Shown: positions 24,266 through 34,790 of the stretch, one piece after another
Layout of the letters: each line of letters opens with the position of its first letter
Numbering within the stretch: position 1 is the first letter of the stretch
DNA from: Piezodorus guildinii
Taxonomy: Eukaryota; Arthropoda; Insecta; Hemiptera; Pentatomidae
Length of the DNA: 64,000 nt
Direction: 5' to 3'
Assembly (NCBI GenBank): GCA_023052935.1
Contig: CM041297.1
Coordinates: 92,535,521 to 92,599,520, forward strand
Made by a program: the position numbers and the translations under genes
The notes under the pieces: model-generated
What the model was told of the DNA's origin: nothing
What the model saw: the letters and a program-made list of their open reading frames with translations, nothing else
Databases searched by the model: none

Positions 24266-25195
24266 ATTAAGGAGGTGTTCATCACAATGGAAATTAAAGA
24301 AGGCGGACCAATAACGAAATATATTCAGGTTTAATGATAAGGTCTTTATGACCTTAAAGCGTGGCAGACTGTTGTGGGCTGTAATGGAGGATGAGCCGAT
24401 CCCTAAGGCAGTCTTGACTGAACCTCTCCACGACATCAGAACAAGAGGGAAAGACTGAAGCTTGAAGTAACATATAGATATTCATATATCTCCAAGGAGT
24501 TAAAATCTGGATGATAACTGCACAAAACAGAATATACTGGAGACAGTTGGTAAAAACGGCCTCGTCACCGAGCACCATACTTATGATGATATAGATTAAT
24601 GATAATCCTGAATTTAACAAAGTAAACAAACTTTTTAGAAAAAAAATAGCGAAAAACATATAAAGTAACCTTTCGTTAAAAATTAACAATCAACATATAT
24701 TTATTCAAGAGAAATCAGTTGTTTACAGTAAATAAAGTTTACCATAAAGGGATTATTTTTATCCCCTTTGGTGAGATTGGCCTCCCTTTGTCAATTTAAG
24801 AAAAATGGATTCCTGCGATTGGAAAAGCAGAAGTGCGGGAGTAGAAATATAAACGAGGGAGTGGGCGAGGTAAATCCATCTCCTTGTGCTCCGCCTAACT
24901 GGATTGAGATTAATTGTCTTGGGGAAATAGCAACTGGTCCTCCGGGAACTGGGTCTACCCTGGGTTTGAGGCCGTCCCTTCGGCCAAATATTGGAAATAA
25001 CTCCATTCCTTTCTTTAAACATAGCGTCCATTCAACTTTTTTCTTTTTAATTCAACCATATGAGGTTACCATCATCTTAGTAGGCAACCGAAAAACTGTG
25101 ATGCTTCACTCTTTTGGAGATTTAACAGAAACCAGTATGTTCGGTCAATAGCAAAAATAAAAATGCAATGGACAGTAGTTAATTAAAAAAATTCT
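24266..25195. other. Unassigned; open frame of 127 codons not recognised
   Basis: Bases 24,768-25,151 hold a plus frame of 127 codons overlapped by two minus frames (24,759-25,031 and 24,791-25,006), all over a GC-richer patch at 24,820-25,030. No motif is recognisable in any of them. Three overlapping frames in one patch argue for composition rather than coding. A decayed repeat is the most economical reading. Confidence 0.3.
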
Positions 25196-25199
25196 GTTC

Positions 25200-25770
25200 A
25201 AGTATTTTACTGATTGGAAACCAGCCGAAGAGTCCTAGCTTGATTCCTGTTTTTTGTTTATAACAGAAGGTTCTTCATCCAGCTACTTTTTGCCTTTGAC
25301 GGAGTTGTGAGGCATTTCAGTAGTGGCCATGTTCTGTATTAATGTGTTTGTATGTCCATGTAAGCCGTGAAAACATTTCGAGAGGGTCCGAATCTGTTCG
25401 TTGACTGTAGACATGTGGAGATGTCTATGGTAAGCAATGTCACGAGTTTTCTGATGAATTTGTAATATTTCTAAAAAAAAATTAATTTCACGTACGTGTG
25501 TCTTTTTTGCAATGCCGTTTATCTATAAATCCAAATGGGTATTATTAAGTATCTGTGAGTGTTCAATTTCTGTTAAGTTTTAATTTTGAAGGTCTTAAAA
25601 TAAGTAAGTTAAAAGTTTCAGTTTGTTTTTGTTTTTTTTACATTATTGGTCTGTCCTTTGTGTGTCGGGCCCATGTCATCCTTCTGCCGAATGTCAAGCC
25701 GAGATTTCTAATAGTCTCTGTCTGTGGAATTTAAATATTGGATATATAGATTTGTTTTTAATGATTGACC
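25200..25770 (-). pseudogene. Jockey family B ORF2 C-terminal relic
   Basis: The minus strand parallels 27.4-26.87 kb block by block. Shared features are the FDRRMTWG/P-like region (25,715-25,665), KRHTYV-like and TTLH-like positions, HNEQIRTL and a terminal segment beginning ATGGCCACTACT. Numerous stops and indels make it a dead fossil. Only the C-terminal domain beyond the RT is preserved. Confidence 0.7.
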
Positions 25771-25829
25771 AATAATACATAGCATGACTAACACGATTCA
25801 GATAAATTTAATTAAATCTTTATATTATT

Positions 25830-26150
25830 CAAACGCTCCCAGATCGAGGTATCCCCGTCCTCACTCTATCGGAACTAAATCGACCTAGAAAAATGGAAGG
25901 GGATAGATGACACGTTTTGTGGTACGAAAGCCCTACTAGCAAACTTAAACAGATCAAGAGAACAGTAAAGCCGTGGTCGACATCCTGCCGGCATAATTAA
26001 AGGGAGGAGGTAGCCTTGGCCACACTGCGCTCACTTATTCGTACCTTATAACAAAACAGCCGCCACCAAAATGCACCTACAGCTATAACTGCAGCTCCAT
26101 CCTTCTAATAAAGCACATTTTGAGCAGCATTTTAAAAGACAACGAGTAGT
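25830..26150 (+). pseudogene. I-clade LINE ORF2 C-terminal fossil
   Basis: Patches in shifting frames read SKLKQIKRTVKPWSTS, then REEVALATLR-like, and finally a Cys-X5-Cys segment followed by LLIKHIL. This is the pattern of the region after the RNase H domain in I-type elements, where RxxEVxLxxLRxGHT is followed by CxxC...VKHIL. The fragment at 53.17 kb has the same end in better shape (CSKCGVIRIVKHILVEC). Stops interrupt it repeatedly. The call rests on short motifs. Confidence 0.5.
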
Positions 26151-26725
26151 CAATAGCAATGGTTATCATTTTTTTTAAAAATACTTCAGCTCCTGTCTCA
26201 ACTATAGGTTTTTATGTCTGATTTTTTTTTTTCTTTTTCTGTCATTTAAATTTGAAATTCTTATATTATTCCATTTTCACTCACAATAGTCATTATTAAT
26301 TATACTTAGTAATTTTCTTATTATTACTTATTCTTATTATGACTTCGGAAATTTAAGTCTTTAAACATGAACAAACAAACGAAATTCTATTTTTTTTACT
26401 GTACCTCGAGACCCGTAGATAACTTAAATTGCCAACAGTCGAGAACTAATCAAACATATGCTCAGATTTTAGAATTTTTATGAACTGTTGATATTTGCTT
26501 TCGGCTTAGGTTTATTTTAATAGGTATATTTGTAGTACATATGGGAATACTTTCCCATCAAACATCCGTCATGCTCCTTCCTAATCTTCATTCAAATCTT
26601 TCCTTTTTAAACACCTTCTCGTTCCCCAACCAGATGTTAACTAAATGAGTATAGCGAATAAAGTGAGGTAAGCAATGTCTATACCTCTTTACATTCATGA
26701 TAGTGAAGTATACATACTATCTTCA
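26151..26725. other. AT-rich sequence, nothing recognised
   Basis: No gene or repeat seen. Confidence 0.4.
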
Positions 26726-26729
26726 AAAT

Positions 26730-28368
26730 TTTTTTTTTATCTTCAAAATTTTTGTATTCACACCTGTCAATAAATGGTGACAATCAGTGATTGTGATGAT
26801 GAAGGAATAATAGTTGACGTGGTAGGCATGATGAAGAGAAGATGCCCAGCGGTACCTCTTCCTGGCGTGCTTCCTATTACGGATTTAGCTTAGAAGGTAC
26901 CTCATCCATCTTCTTTTCAGTCTTCAGCGAGTATTGTCCGGCATGTTATTAGTGGCCATGCCTCGTATTAGATGCATGTAAGTTGTTGTGAAAACGTTTG
27001 TAGATGGTCCGAATCTGTTCGTTGACTGATGGCATATGAAGGTCTGTATGTAAAGTAGTGTTGCTAACGTACCATGGTGAGTTTGTGGTAGTTCTGAAAG
27101 TTTTGGATTGATAAATTTGAATTTTGCGTATGTGTGTCTTTTTGGCGGTCCCGTATATCTGTGAGGCGTAAGTCCAAATGGGCTTCAGTAGGTAAGTGTA
27201 AGTGTTTAGTTTATGTTTAAGTTTTAATTTTTAACGTCTTGAGAGTAGTAAGTATAAAAGTTTTAGTATTTTGTTTAGCGTTATCTGTTTGTTCTTGATG
27301 TGTGGGCCCCATGTCATTCTTCTGTCGAATGTCAAGCCCAAATATTTTATTGTGTCTGTCTGTGGAATTTGGATGTTGTCAAGATATACTGGCGGGCAGG
27401 TGTTATGTCGAAGAGTAAAAGTAATATGTTGGGATTTATCCTGGTTAATTCGAATTTTCCAAATTTTATACCAGTCATGGAATTGTGTTAAGTGGTGTTT
27501 TGTTATTATTGATGTATCGTCTGCCTATGTCGCTGTTAGAGTTTCGGATATGATTGGAATGTCGTGTGTGTATATTATGTAAAGTAGTGGTGCGAGAACC
27601 GACCCTTGAGGTACTCCTGCCAAGACTGGTCTAATTGAAGAGATTTCCGTTCCCTGACAGACAGAGAAAAATCTATCTCTAAGAAAAGACTGAAGGATAA
27701 GAAAGTATGTCGGAGAGAGTATAGTCTTTAGTTTGAAAAGAAGCCCCTGATGCCAGACCCAATCGAATACTTGAGCGACATCCAGAAATACTCCCGTTGC
27801 ATACGATTTCTGCTCTAGTGCTGATGCAATGTTGGTGAGTGGTTGAGTGTTGTGTGCGGAATCCAAATTGATAGTCGTGAGTGTCTCAAAAAGTCTTATG
27901 TAGAGTAGTTTCACAAAAAATTTTGAACAAACAGGGAGCAGGCTAATAGGTCTATATGCGGAAGGGGTGTATGTATTTTTGTTCGGTATGTATGATTATT
28001 TCCGTTGTAAAGAGAATTTAGTTGTTCTGAGTATAGTGTTGTAAATACAAGTTAGGAACACTAGAAGCTTTTCTGGAGGACTTGAGCATTTATCAAGTCA
28101 TGGCCAGGGGCTTTTTTCTTGGGTAACTGTCTAATTTGCTGTGCAACTTGTTTTGGAGTGATGCAAGGAGGAGGTATTGCTAGTTGTCGTGGAATATCTA
28201 AAGTGTTGAGTACGTGTCTGTCATGTTCAGGGTTGATGAAGTCAGTATGGGGTGTAAATACAGATGAAAGATAATTTGCAAAAACCTCAGATTTTTCACT
28301 GTCTGACACAACGTGATGTTTTACAAGTGTTTTAGTTTCCCTCCACAAACTCCCATCGTCAGTGGAGA
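26730..28368 (-). mobile_element. Jockey LINE family B, longest copy
   Basis: A 5'-truncated element on the minus strand starts near 28,368 with SLWRETKTL, equivalent to SLWNVTKKI of family A (about residue 360). It runs through the RT and C-terminal domain to a 3' UTR at 26,870-26,760 and a T-rich edge (A tail) near 26,730-26,757. Family B also appears at 4.1, 24.1, 25.2, 35.5 and 36.7 kb. Confidence 0.85.
26885..28368 (-). pseudogene. Jockey family B ORF2 (RT and C-terminal domain), disrupted
   Basis: The 28,348-28,061 piece covers the pre-RT region, with FANYLSSVFTPHTD and QLPKKKAPGHDL. The 27,914-27,525 piece has GVFLDVAQVFDWVWHQG and GVPQGSVLAPLLY. The frame stops precisely where the palm box should begin: the Tyr codon of YADD is TAG (27,525-27,527), followed in frame by ADDTS. 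Farther on, KYLGLTFDRRMTWGPHIKN and IWTYASQIYGTAKKTHI are legible, and the end reads RLKRRWMRYLLS after another stop. FD to VFDW is a further change. Not functional. Confidence 0.87.
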
Positions 28369-28421
28369 GGTTTGTAATTTAATTGTCGTAATTTGTGCAT
28401 TTGAAACTTTGAATCTATCGT

Positions 28422-28424
<3 letters not shown>

Positions 28425-28468
<44 letters not shown>
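28425..28468. repeat. (CT)n microsatellite
   Basis: About 44 bp of CT. Confidence 0.95.
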
Positions 28469-28471
<3 letters not shown>

Positions 28472-28489
28472 GAGAGATAAATTGTATAC

Positions 28490-28612
28490 ATTTATTGTAA
28501 TCATTAATGCTTACATACATGCCTGTGTTATTTAGCCAGTGATAATTCTTATTTTTCTTGTTCATTTATGTTATTATTTAAGGAACTAGTCCCAGAATAA
28601 AGTCGTTTTTTC
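28490..28612 (+). mobile_element. CR1/L2-type 3' end fragment
   Basis: The motif AAGGAACTAGTCCCAGAATAAAG followed by a T-rich end and two ATTCA-like units resembles the 3' terminus at 44,110-44,155 (stem-loop, GAATAAAA, pentamer tail). The stem here is imperfect. Confidence 0.5.
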
Positions 28613-28639
28613 ATTCAATCATTTTGATAAACAACACTA

Positions 28640-29518
28640 CGTTATTCATTTTTTTTTTTTTTTTTAGATAAACTCAAATTCAAAAAAATATACATGAATA
28701 AATTAAGGTTACTTCAAATATAAATGTGACGAAACATGATTCAGAAGACATGTCATAGCATATTAATGAAGTTCACGGGGTACCGTCTCGCATTTGTTGG
28801 AGTATACGCCACACCCGGCTGGAAATCAGATTAATAACACTCAATGTCATATGTTGTAGAAATGTGTTTGATACCGGGGCACTGCTTCGCAACTTTTGTA
28901 ATTAATGAAAAACCTACTGCCAGGAAGGAATATGATAAATGGATTTCGAATGCATTAATCCTGCTTTCTGATAAATGTCCAAAGTGAGGAAAGGCTGGAA
29001 AAGATGGAAATTGCTTCGCGAAACTTAGTTCACGCTCTTATTTATTATATTTTAATGACTATATATGGAATGTTTTAAGTTGAAATAATTTTTTTATGTG
29101 CTTATATGCTGGAACCATGTTTAATATAATCATAATAGTAGAGTAGTTAATATAATCATAATAACTAGAGAAGTTAATACACAGTTTCTACATTGCCTGC
29201 TCATAAATTCATAGTATAATATATGTACCTCACTAATACACAATAGTTACTTATCTATGAGAATTCTACTTAAATATCCTTTTGGTCTTTTAATTCAAAA
29301 AGAGCTAAAATGGACTGGTTTACACAATCAAGGACCTTACTACAACCGTTAATACTATAAATAAGCCAGGAAGGAGCTGAATGTGGGATCTTCTAGCCTT
29401 AGTTAGTGCTCTGACATCGAAATCGAAGAATATACCCCTGTATTCGACTTCGTCAAGCGTATCCAAAACACTTACCCAAATTTCGACCATTGGTATATTT
29501 AAAAAAAAACCCTAATAA

Positions 29519-29575
<57 letters not shown>

Positions 29576-29825
29576 ATTAATTCTAATTTAAATTGGATTC
29601 GTTCTTTCAGGAGAAGAATAAAAAATAATACACATGTAGTATCGCTTCTTCTTTTTTTCACATATTAAAGTATTTCTGGAATATAGAAAACCTTTTAATA
29701 TTTAAATTTAATCTTCTCTGTACAAATCGCAATATGTCTCAATAAATATTAAAAAAAAAAAAATCCTCTCAGTATATATAAAATCATGTTTATCTAGTCA
29801 ATAATGTTTGCAAATTCTAGAAAAT
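28640..29825. other. AT-rich sequence with a (TA)n array at 29,525-29,573
   Basis: No gene recognised. A stretch near 29,370-29,400 weakly resembles the family B ORF2 end (an RS-stop-MWDLL pattern) but is too decayed to call. Confidence 0.45.
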
Positions 29826-29831
29826 AATTAT

Positions 29832-30102
29832 ATAGGCGAAAATAATCGGGGGTCAGTCTAAAAATGTTTTAATTATGCCGACGTTTCGGCTTTTGAGCTA
29901 TCATCAGGGCTGCGAAAATCATCGGTGGGGACTGACAAGCATTAACTGAGCTGGGCCATATTCATTCCATATGCTTGAGATTTAATGCTTGTCATTACAT
30001 ACGGAGGATGTTCGCAGTCCTGATGATGGCTTACCAATTTTAGTCGAAACGTTGGTATCGTTAAAATATTTGTAGACTGACTCCCAATTATTTCGGCCTA
30101 TG
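29832..30102. mobile_element. Palindromic element with hammerhead-like cores, copy 1
   Basis: Inverted arms of about 85 bp (29,832-29,915 and 30,012-30,102) begin TAGGCGAAAATAATCGGGGG and TAGGCCGAAATAATTGGGAG. They enclose about 95 bp that are not paired. The right arm on the plus strand reads CTGATGA (30,020-30,026), a T, an 18-nt possible stem-loop starting GGCT and ending AGTC, then GAAAC (30,046-30,050). The left arm carries the same order on the minus strand (29,907 down to 29,883) with a weaker stem. The outer sequence is related to the element at 63.69 kb. No coding capacity. Confidence 0.75.
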
Positions 30103-30234
30103 AAATTTCCAACAGTCGACTATACATCCTCAATAAAAAAGGATTAGTTATGTTGCTTTTATACATCGCTTTCCACTGATATTCCTTATCTTTAAGTTGT
30201 AATTCGCTTGCTCAAAATGAAATATAAAAAATGA

Positions 30235-30600
30235 TCGTCATTCAATGATTTTCTTTTATTCCCAAAAATGAAAATCCGCAGCACTGACGGTTTACAAAAT
30301 TGGCAGTATGTTAGTCGATGATGTCTTAGGAGAAAGAACCGTCCGTTAGTGGTTTGCTCGGTTCAGAACCAGAAATATTTACTTGGAAGACGCAAAGCGC
30401 TAAGATCTTCCTTCAACTGTTGTTGAAGACCAAATTCAAGGAATGGTCACTGACAACCCTCAATCTAAGATCGTCATAAGAAATCGCAGAAACACTTGAT
30501 ATATCTCATGCAAGTGTTTGTGTAGTTTTTATTGAAATAATCCATAAAAAACGCTATGAACTTATTTTACAACCGAATACTTATCCAAAAGCTATATATT
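30235..30600 (+). pseudogene. mariner-family transposase N-terminal relic
   Basis: Frame patches read GERTVRQWFARFRTRN, YLEDAKR, PSTVVEDQIQGMVTDNPQS and ISHASVCVV-like blocks. This is the paired helix-turn-helix order of mariner transposases (RTCQKWFxxFRxGDFSLED...GRP...DxIxxLIxxNPxxTxREIAExLxISHxTV). Frameshifts and stops are frequent, and the catalytic half is not recognisable downstream. Inferred from motif order alone. Confidence 0.7.
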
Positions 30601-30745
30601 TTTTAATAAAAAGTCAATAAAAAAACAAAAGTTGTCCGAAAAATAATGCAGGATTTTGGTATAAGTAGAAAAAAGAAAGATTTACAACTTTTTAATTGAT
30701 CAGTACATTATATACAGTTACCTCGAAAATTAAAGTTTCCATCTT

Positions 30746-31605
30746 TAGAATGATTTTTTTTTTATTTTATTTATTTATAGTAATTTACAACTGTACTAAA
30801 GAATACAATAAGTAAATATGTAGAATGAATATAAAAAGTCATGAAAATGTCTTGAGAATGAACCACCCAGTGGTAGCACTTCACTAACTATTTTAATACA
30901 GTAGGTCCCGAGGCCACCTTCTTTTCAGTCGCCTTGGAGGGTTATCAGGGATATCTGAGGAAGATAAATTACGAACAAGTGGGTTTGTATGTGCAGGGAG
31001 TTTAGAATGGAATGAGGAGTATCTATCACGGGCTATGTCTGCAACAAATGGGATGTTTAGGTCATTATGGAGGATTTGATTTGTGACAAAATAAGGAGCA
31101 TTCAGGATTTTGCGAAGGATTTTGGATTGTAAGGACTGGATGCGGGAGGAATTAGATGGTTTCGTAGAGCCCCAAAGCTCGATTCCATATGTCCAAATAG
31201 GTCTGATAATTGTGATGTAGATGAGTCTATTGTAATGTACTGGAAGTTTTGAACGTTTGTCTAGTAAGTGTTGTAGTAATCGATATCTTCGAGCAGTTTC
31301 TTGTCGTTTCAGTCTTGTGTGAGGATTCCAAGTAAGGCGCTTGTCAAGATGGAGACCTAGGTATCGGATTTGTTCTACAGAAGTAAGGGTAATGTTATTA
31401 AAGGATACAGGGGGGCAGGAAGTCATCGGTTTGCGACGAAGGGTAAAGGTGATTTGTTGGGATTTATTTTAATCCTCCAATTTTGATACCATTCTTCAAT
31501 GGCTTTTATGTGGGACTGAAGGGTTTGGGATGCAGTAGTTGGATCATTATGGACTGATAAGACACACGTGTCATCAGCATAAGTATTGAGGACAGTGTAG
31601 AATGA
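30746..31605 (-). mobile_element. Jockey LINE family C fragment with probable 8-bp TSD
   Basis: A minus-strand 5'-truncated insertion starts just before the RT palm box and ends with a short 3' UTR and an A-rich tail (T-rich 30,754-30,772 on the plus strand). TAGAATGA flanks it at 30,746-30,753 and 31,598-31,605, a possible TSD. The second family C copy lies at 33.58-34.57 kb. Confidence 0.82.
30893..31597 (-). pseudogene. Jockey family C ORF2 C-terminus, 10-bp deletion
   Basis: The frame ending at 31,423 carries TYADDTCVLS and ends prematurely after NPNKSPLPFVANR. The second frame (31,426-30,893, 177 codons) continues with IRYLGLHLDKRLTWNPHTRLKR, IIRPIWTYGIELWGSTKP and the end NPPRRLKRRWPRDLLY. 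Comparison with the 33.95-kb copy shows that one of two adjacent AAATCCCAAC-like units was lost, giving the frameshift. The rest is open, so decay is recent. Confidence 0.88.
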
Positions 31606-32198
31606 ATTAACTCTAAAAACGCGTCCTTTGACCACTCAATCTTTTGTCATGTATGTAGAGGGCAAGGTGTCAATAAAATGAAAAACCCGTAGGTAAAAGT
31701 TGTAAAACAAAAATAAATTGGAAAAGAATTAATTACATTGAATTTCAATAGAAACATGTGTTTTATTACAAATCGATTATATTATTATTTATGACAATCG
31801 GTTAGTATTATCGGATTATCATCACTCACCATTAGCCTTTAAAATTCCGTGTATTTGATATTTTTTTCTAAAATCTTTAGCTATCCAACGGTACAATATA
31901 CATCTATATTACTATTCTTCTGTTCAAAAACACAAAAGTTGCATTAAGAAATATTTTTGCACTTTTATCCATTTTTTGTTTATCAAATTCGCTCAACTTG
32001 CTAATTCAGTCGTTATTTATCAATGCTAATAAGACGATGTACCTATTTTTTTGAAATCTACTAAATTAAATGTACTTTGAAGAAAGAAAAATTTAAAATA
32101 TCGGCATTTCAGCCCAGTCACACTTTCTCAACAGAAAAAAACTTATATCATATTAAATCCCAATAACTTTTACATCAATATAGCGAGTTTAATCAAAA

Positions 32199-33445
32199 TA
32201 CACTGCTGGAAAAAATTAAAGGATCACTTCAATATTTTGAAATTACTGAACTGTATAGGGTATTTTTGAAAATATTCTTTTTTTTTTGGAAGTCACACTT
32301 TATTATAAGGGTAATAAAAAAAAAAAATTCTTTTCTATAAATTTTTAATAGGAAAACAAATCAAAAAATAAAAATGTCCTACAGTCTCAAAATGAAAAAG
32401 TAAATCTTTGAAATTAAATGAAATAACAAAACTGAATAAAAAGGAAGAATTCGAGGAAAACGATCAATAATTGGTATTCCCACCTCTAGCTCTGATAATT
32501 GCTTACGTTCTCCTGCCCATTCCAGCGACTAGGGCTCTTACATGTTGTTCTGGGATGTTGTTCCACTCTTCCACTAACATTTCCCTTAAATCTGCCAAAT
32601 TTTGTGGGTTTCGGGCACGGACACGTCTTCCAAGCATGTCCTATACATGCTCTATTGGGTTCATACCTGGACTTCTGGGTGGCCAAACCATAACGTCAAT
32701 TTCTTCTTGTCTGAGGAAAGTTTGCACTGATCGAGCAACGTGAGGTCGGGCATTATCGTGCATAAAAATAAAGTTACCTGCGATATTTCTGGCGAAAGGT
32801 ATTACATGCGGCTAAAGTACCTCCCTAATGTACCTTTCAGCAGTTATAGAGCCACGGTTTACAAGAACCAACTTTGTACGGGAGTTTAAATTTATACCCC
32901 CCCCCCATACCATCACTGACCCACCACCAAACGCAACCCTTGGAGAAAAAGTGCATGGAGCATACCTCTCTCCCAGCCTTCTCCATACCTTTTCCCGTCC
33001 ATCTTGAGATCGGAGACAGAATCTTGACTCATCGCTGAATAATACGAGGCTCCAATCTTCCTGAGTCCAGTTTAGGTGCTCCCGAGCAAACCTCAAGCGC
33101 TTAACCCGATGTTCCCTGGAGAGAAGAGGTCCAGTAGCTGAAGGACTTAGTTCTATTCATAATCGGGATAGACTCTGTACGGGAGTTTAAATGTATGCCC
33201 CCTCCCCCTTATAATAAGATGAATCTTTGGTAACAACTAACCATTTACTGTTAGGAAGAAAGAAAAGAAGAGAATTAACTGACCCTTTTCTCCATAAACG
33301 GGTGGGAATATAAACAGATAGAGGATTAACTTGATAAGATACAACACAAAGTCCAGTCTGGGACAAAGGAATTCCTATTTTTATCTCTTATGTAATAATA
33401 ATATAAATATTAGTAAGTGGTCCTTTGATTCGGTCCGGCAGTGTA
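32199..33445 (-). mobile_element. Tc1-like DNA transposon, 1,243 bp, TA target
   Basis: The element spans 32,201-33,443. The ends are inverted repeats beginning CACTGCTGGAAAAAATTAAAGG on the left and, on the opposite strand, CACTGCCGGACCGAATCAAAGG on the right. TA lies on both sides (32,199-32,200 and 33,444-33,445). The empty site is documented by the related repeat X copy at 56.66 kb. At 1.24 kb it is shorter than a typical Tc1 (about 1.6 kb) because the transposase N-terminus is missing. Confidence 0.92.
32478..33150 (-). pseudogene. Tc1 DD34E transposase, N-terminally deleted, three in-frame stops
   Basis: The minus frame reads REHRVKRLRFAREHLNWT, LFSDESRF (first Asp), GGSVMVWGGGI and ITAERYIREVL. 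A TAG (32,812-32,814) stands where Gln is usual. Then come HDNARPHVARSV (second Asp) and PPRSPGMNPIEHV (Glu). There are 34 residues between the second Asp and the Glu, defining DD34E. A TAG directly after EHV replaces the usual Trp, and a TAA follows GMGRRT near the end. The catalytic triad persists but the DNA-binding N-terminus is gone. A segment like GGIxLNSRT is repeated upstream at 33,174-33,212. Confidence 0.92.
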
Positions 33446-33578
33446 GTTTGTGCCGTTTTTTGTGAAAATCGTAAAAAAGGTGCAAAATGCATGGTATAAA
33501 GTGACTCTTTTGGTTAGCTAATTTCGATGATAAAGATTCTGTAACATCTCGGACTTTTTGTCTTAAATTTAAAATTTA

Positions 33579-34566
33579 AGTTCTGAACTTGATAGAGTCT
33601 GGCACCCAGCACTCTTGGACAAACTCCTTTCTCCTTTCCGTATTTCTTCCTCCCTCATATTTCCTGATTCTTCAATCTGATAGATCCTTCAAAATTAATC
33701 ACAATAGTTCCTATTTATCCCTTTTCACACAGACTGCTGGTGTTCCTCGAAGCAGTATCCTAGAACCCATTATATACACAGTATATACAGCTGATATCCC
33801 AACCCATCCTAACACTTTCCTTTTTACCTATGCTGATGACATCTGCGTGTTATAAGTTCATAAAGGTCCAATTGTTGCCTCAAATACCCTTCAAGCCCAC
33901 ATCATAGACCTAGAAGTATGGTGTCAGAACTTTAGAATAAAAATAAATTCCAACAAATCCCATCAAATAACCTTTACCCTTCGTCATAAACCTTTGACTT
34001 CCTGCCCTACAGTATCCTTTAATAACAAACGCCTAACTTGGAATCCACATACACGACTAAAACGAAAAGAAACTGCTCGCCGCTTTAGGCTCCTTCAACA
34101 CTTACTAGACAAACGGTCAAACCTTCCTCTGAACTACAAAAGGTTCATTCACATGACTATTATAAGACCAATCTGGACTTACGGAGTAGAGCTTTGGGGC
34201 TCTACTAAACCATCAAATTCTTCTTACTTTGTCACGAATAAACCTAAAACCTAAACGAATAAAGACCTTAATGTTCCCTTTGTTACTGATTTGGCCCGGA
34301 CCAGGTATCAATCCTTTCATGACAAACTCCATTTGCACTCTAACCCTCTAGTTCCAATCCTTGATTCCTCTTTAATTCCGGATAATCCTCCGAGGCACCT
34401 GAAAAGGAAATGGCCCCGGGACCTTCTAGTTTAGAATATTTTTAGAGTGCTTCCAATGGGAAGCTTCTATACATGTATATCATGTCATTCTATTATATAA
34501 CACATCACATTTACGTGATGTATTTTTATTAATAAAGTTGTAAATACCAATAAAATGATTTTTTTT
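33579..34566 (+). pseudogene. Jockey family C ORF2 fragment, multiply disrupted
   Basis: Plus-strand remains of the RT: a degenerate PQGSV box (VPRSSILEPIIYTVYTADIP), then FTYADDICVL with a stop right after. The frame at 33,994-34,254 carries RLTWNPHTRLKRKETARR and IIRPIWTYGVELWGSTKPSN. A deletion and shift lead to the end DNPPRHLKRKWPRDLLV at about 34,386-34,434. A short UTR with GAGTGCTTCCAATGGGAAGCTT follows, then AATAAAATG and an A/T tail. It lies inside repeat X. Confidence 0.87.
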
Positions 34567-34627
34567 TTAATAAAAAAAAAAATTTGAACGGCTTTCAATT
34601 TTCGCGCTAGACTTGCCACATATACAC

Positions 34628-34652
34628 TCCCACACACACACACACACACATT
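34628..34652. repeat. (CA)n tract of repeat X
   Basis: Short CA array at the same position in X as the long one at 56.84 kb. Confidence 0.85.
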
Positions 34653-34790
34653 TTTGCGGGACTTGGTCATTTGGACTCAGGTGATCCTAAAACGTGTATT
34701 TCGAAAACTGGAATTCGACAGTTTTTACGATCGCAATCCTTCCCCTTGCTATATATATTTTATATATAGGTAAGTTAAAGTAAAATAAAT

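Larger units (their letters stand above)
31700..34790 (+). repeat. Repeat X copy split by Tc1 and Jockey insertions
   Basis: X segments here are 31,715-32,200, 33,444-33,578 and 34,567-34,790. Joined, they follow the uninterrupted copy at 56.19-57.06 kb: ...ATAGCGAGTTTAATCAAAAT, then AAAATGCATGGTATAAAGT, a (CA)n tract, then TTTTTGCGGGACTTGGTCATTTGGACTCAGG, AAACGTGTATTTC and GATCGCAATCCTTCCCCTT. Two insertions interrupt it: Tc1 at 32,201-33,443 and Jockey family C at about 33,579-34,566. Confidence 0.8.

Noticed and set aside
24759..25151. Overlapping frames of 127, 90 and 71 codons as a gene
   Set aside because: Three frames on two strands cover the same patch without any recognisable motif. 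Not supported as coding.
29345..29410. Another Jockey family B ORF2 end
   Set aside because: Only a weak RS-stop-MWDLL pattern; too degraded to distinguish from chance.
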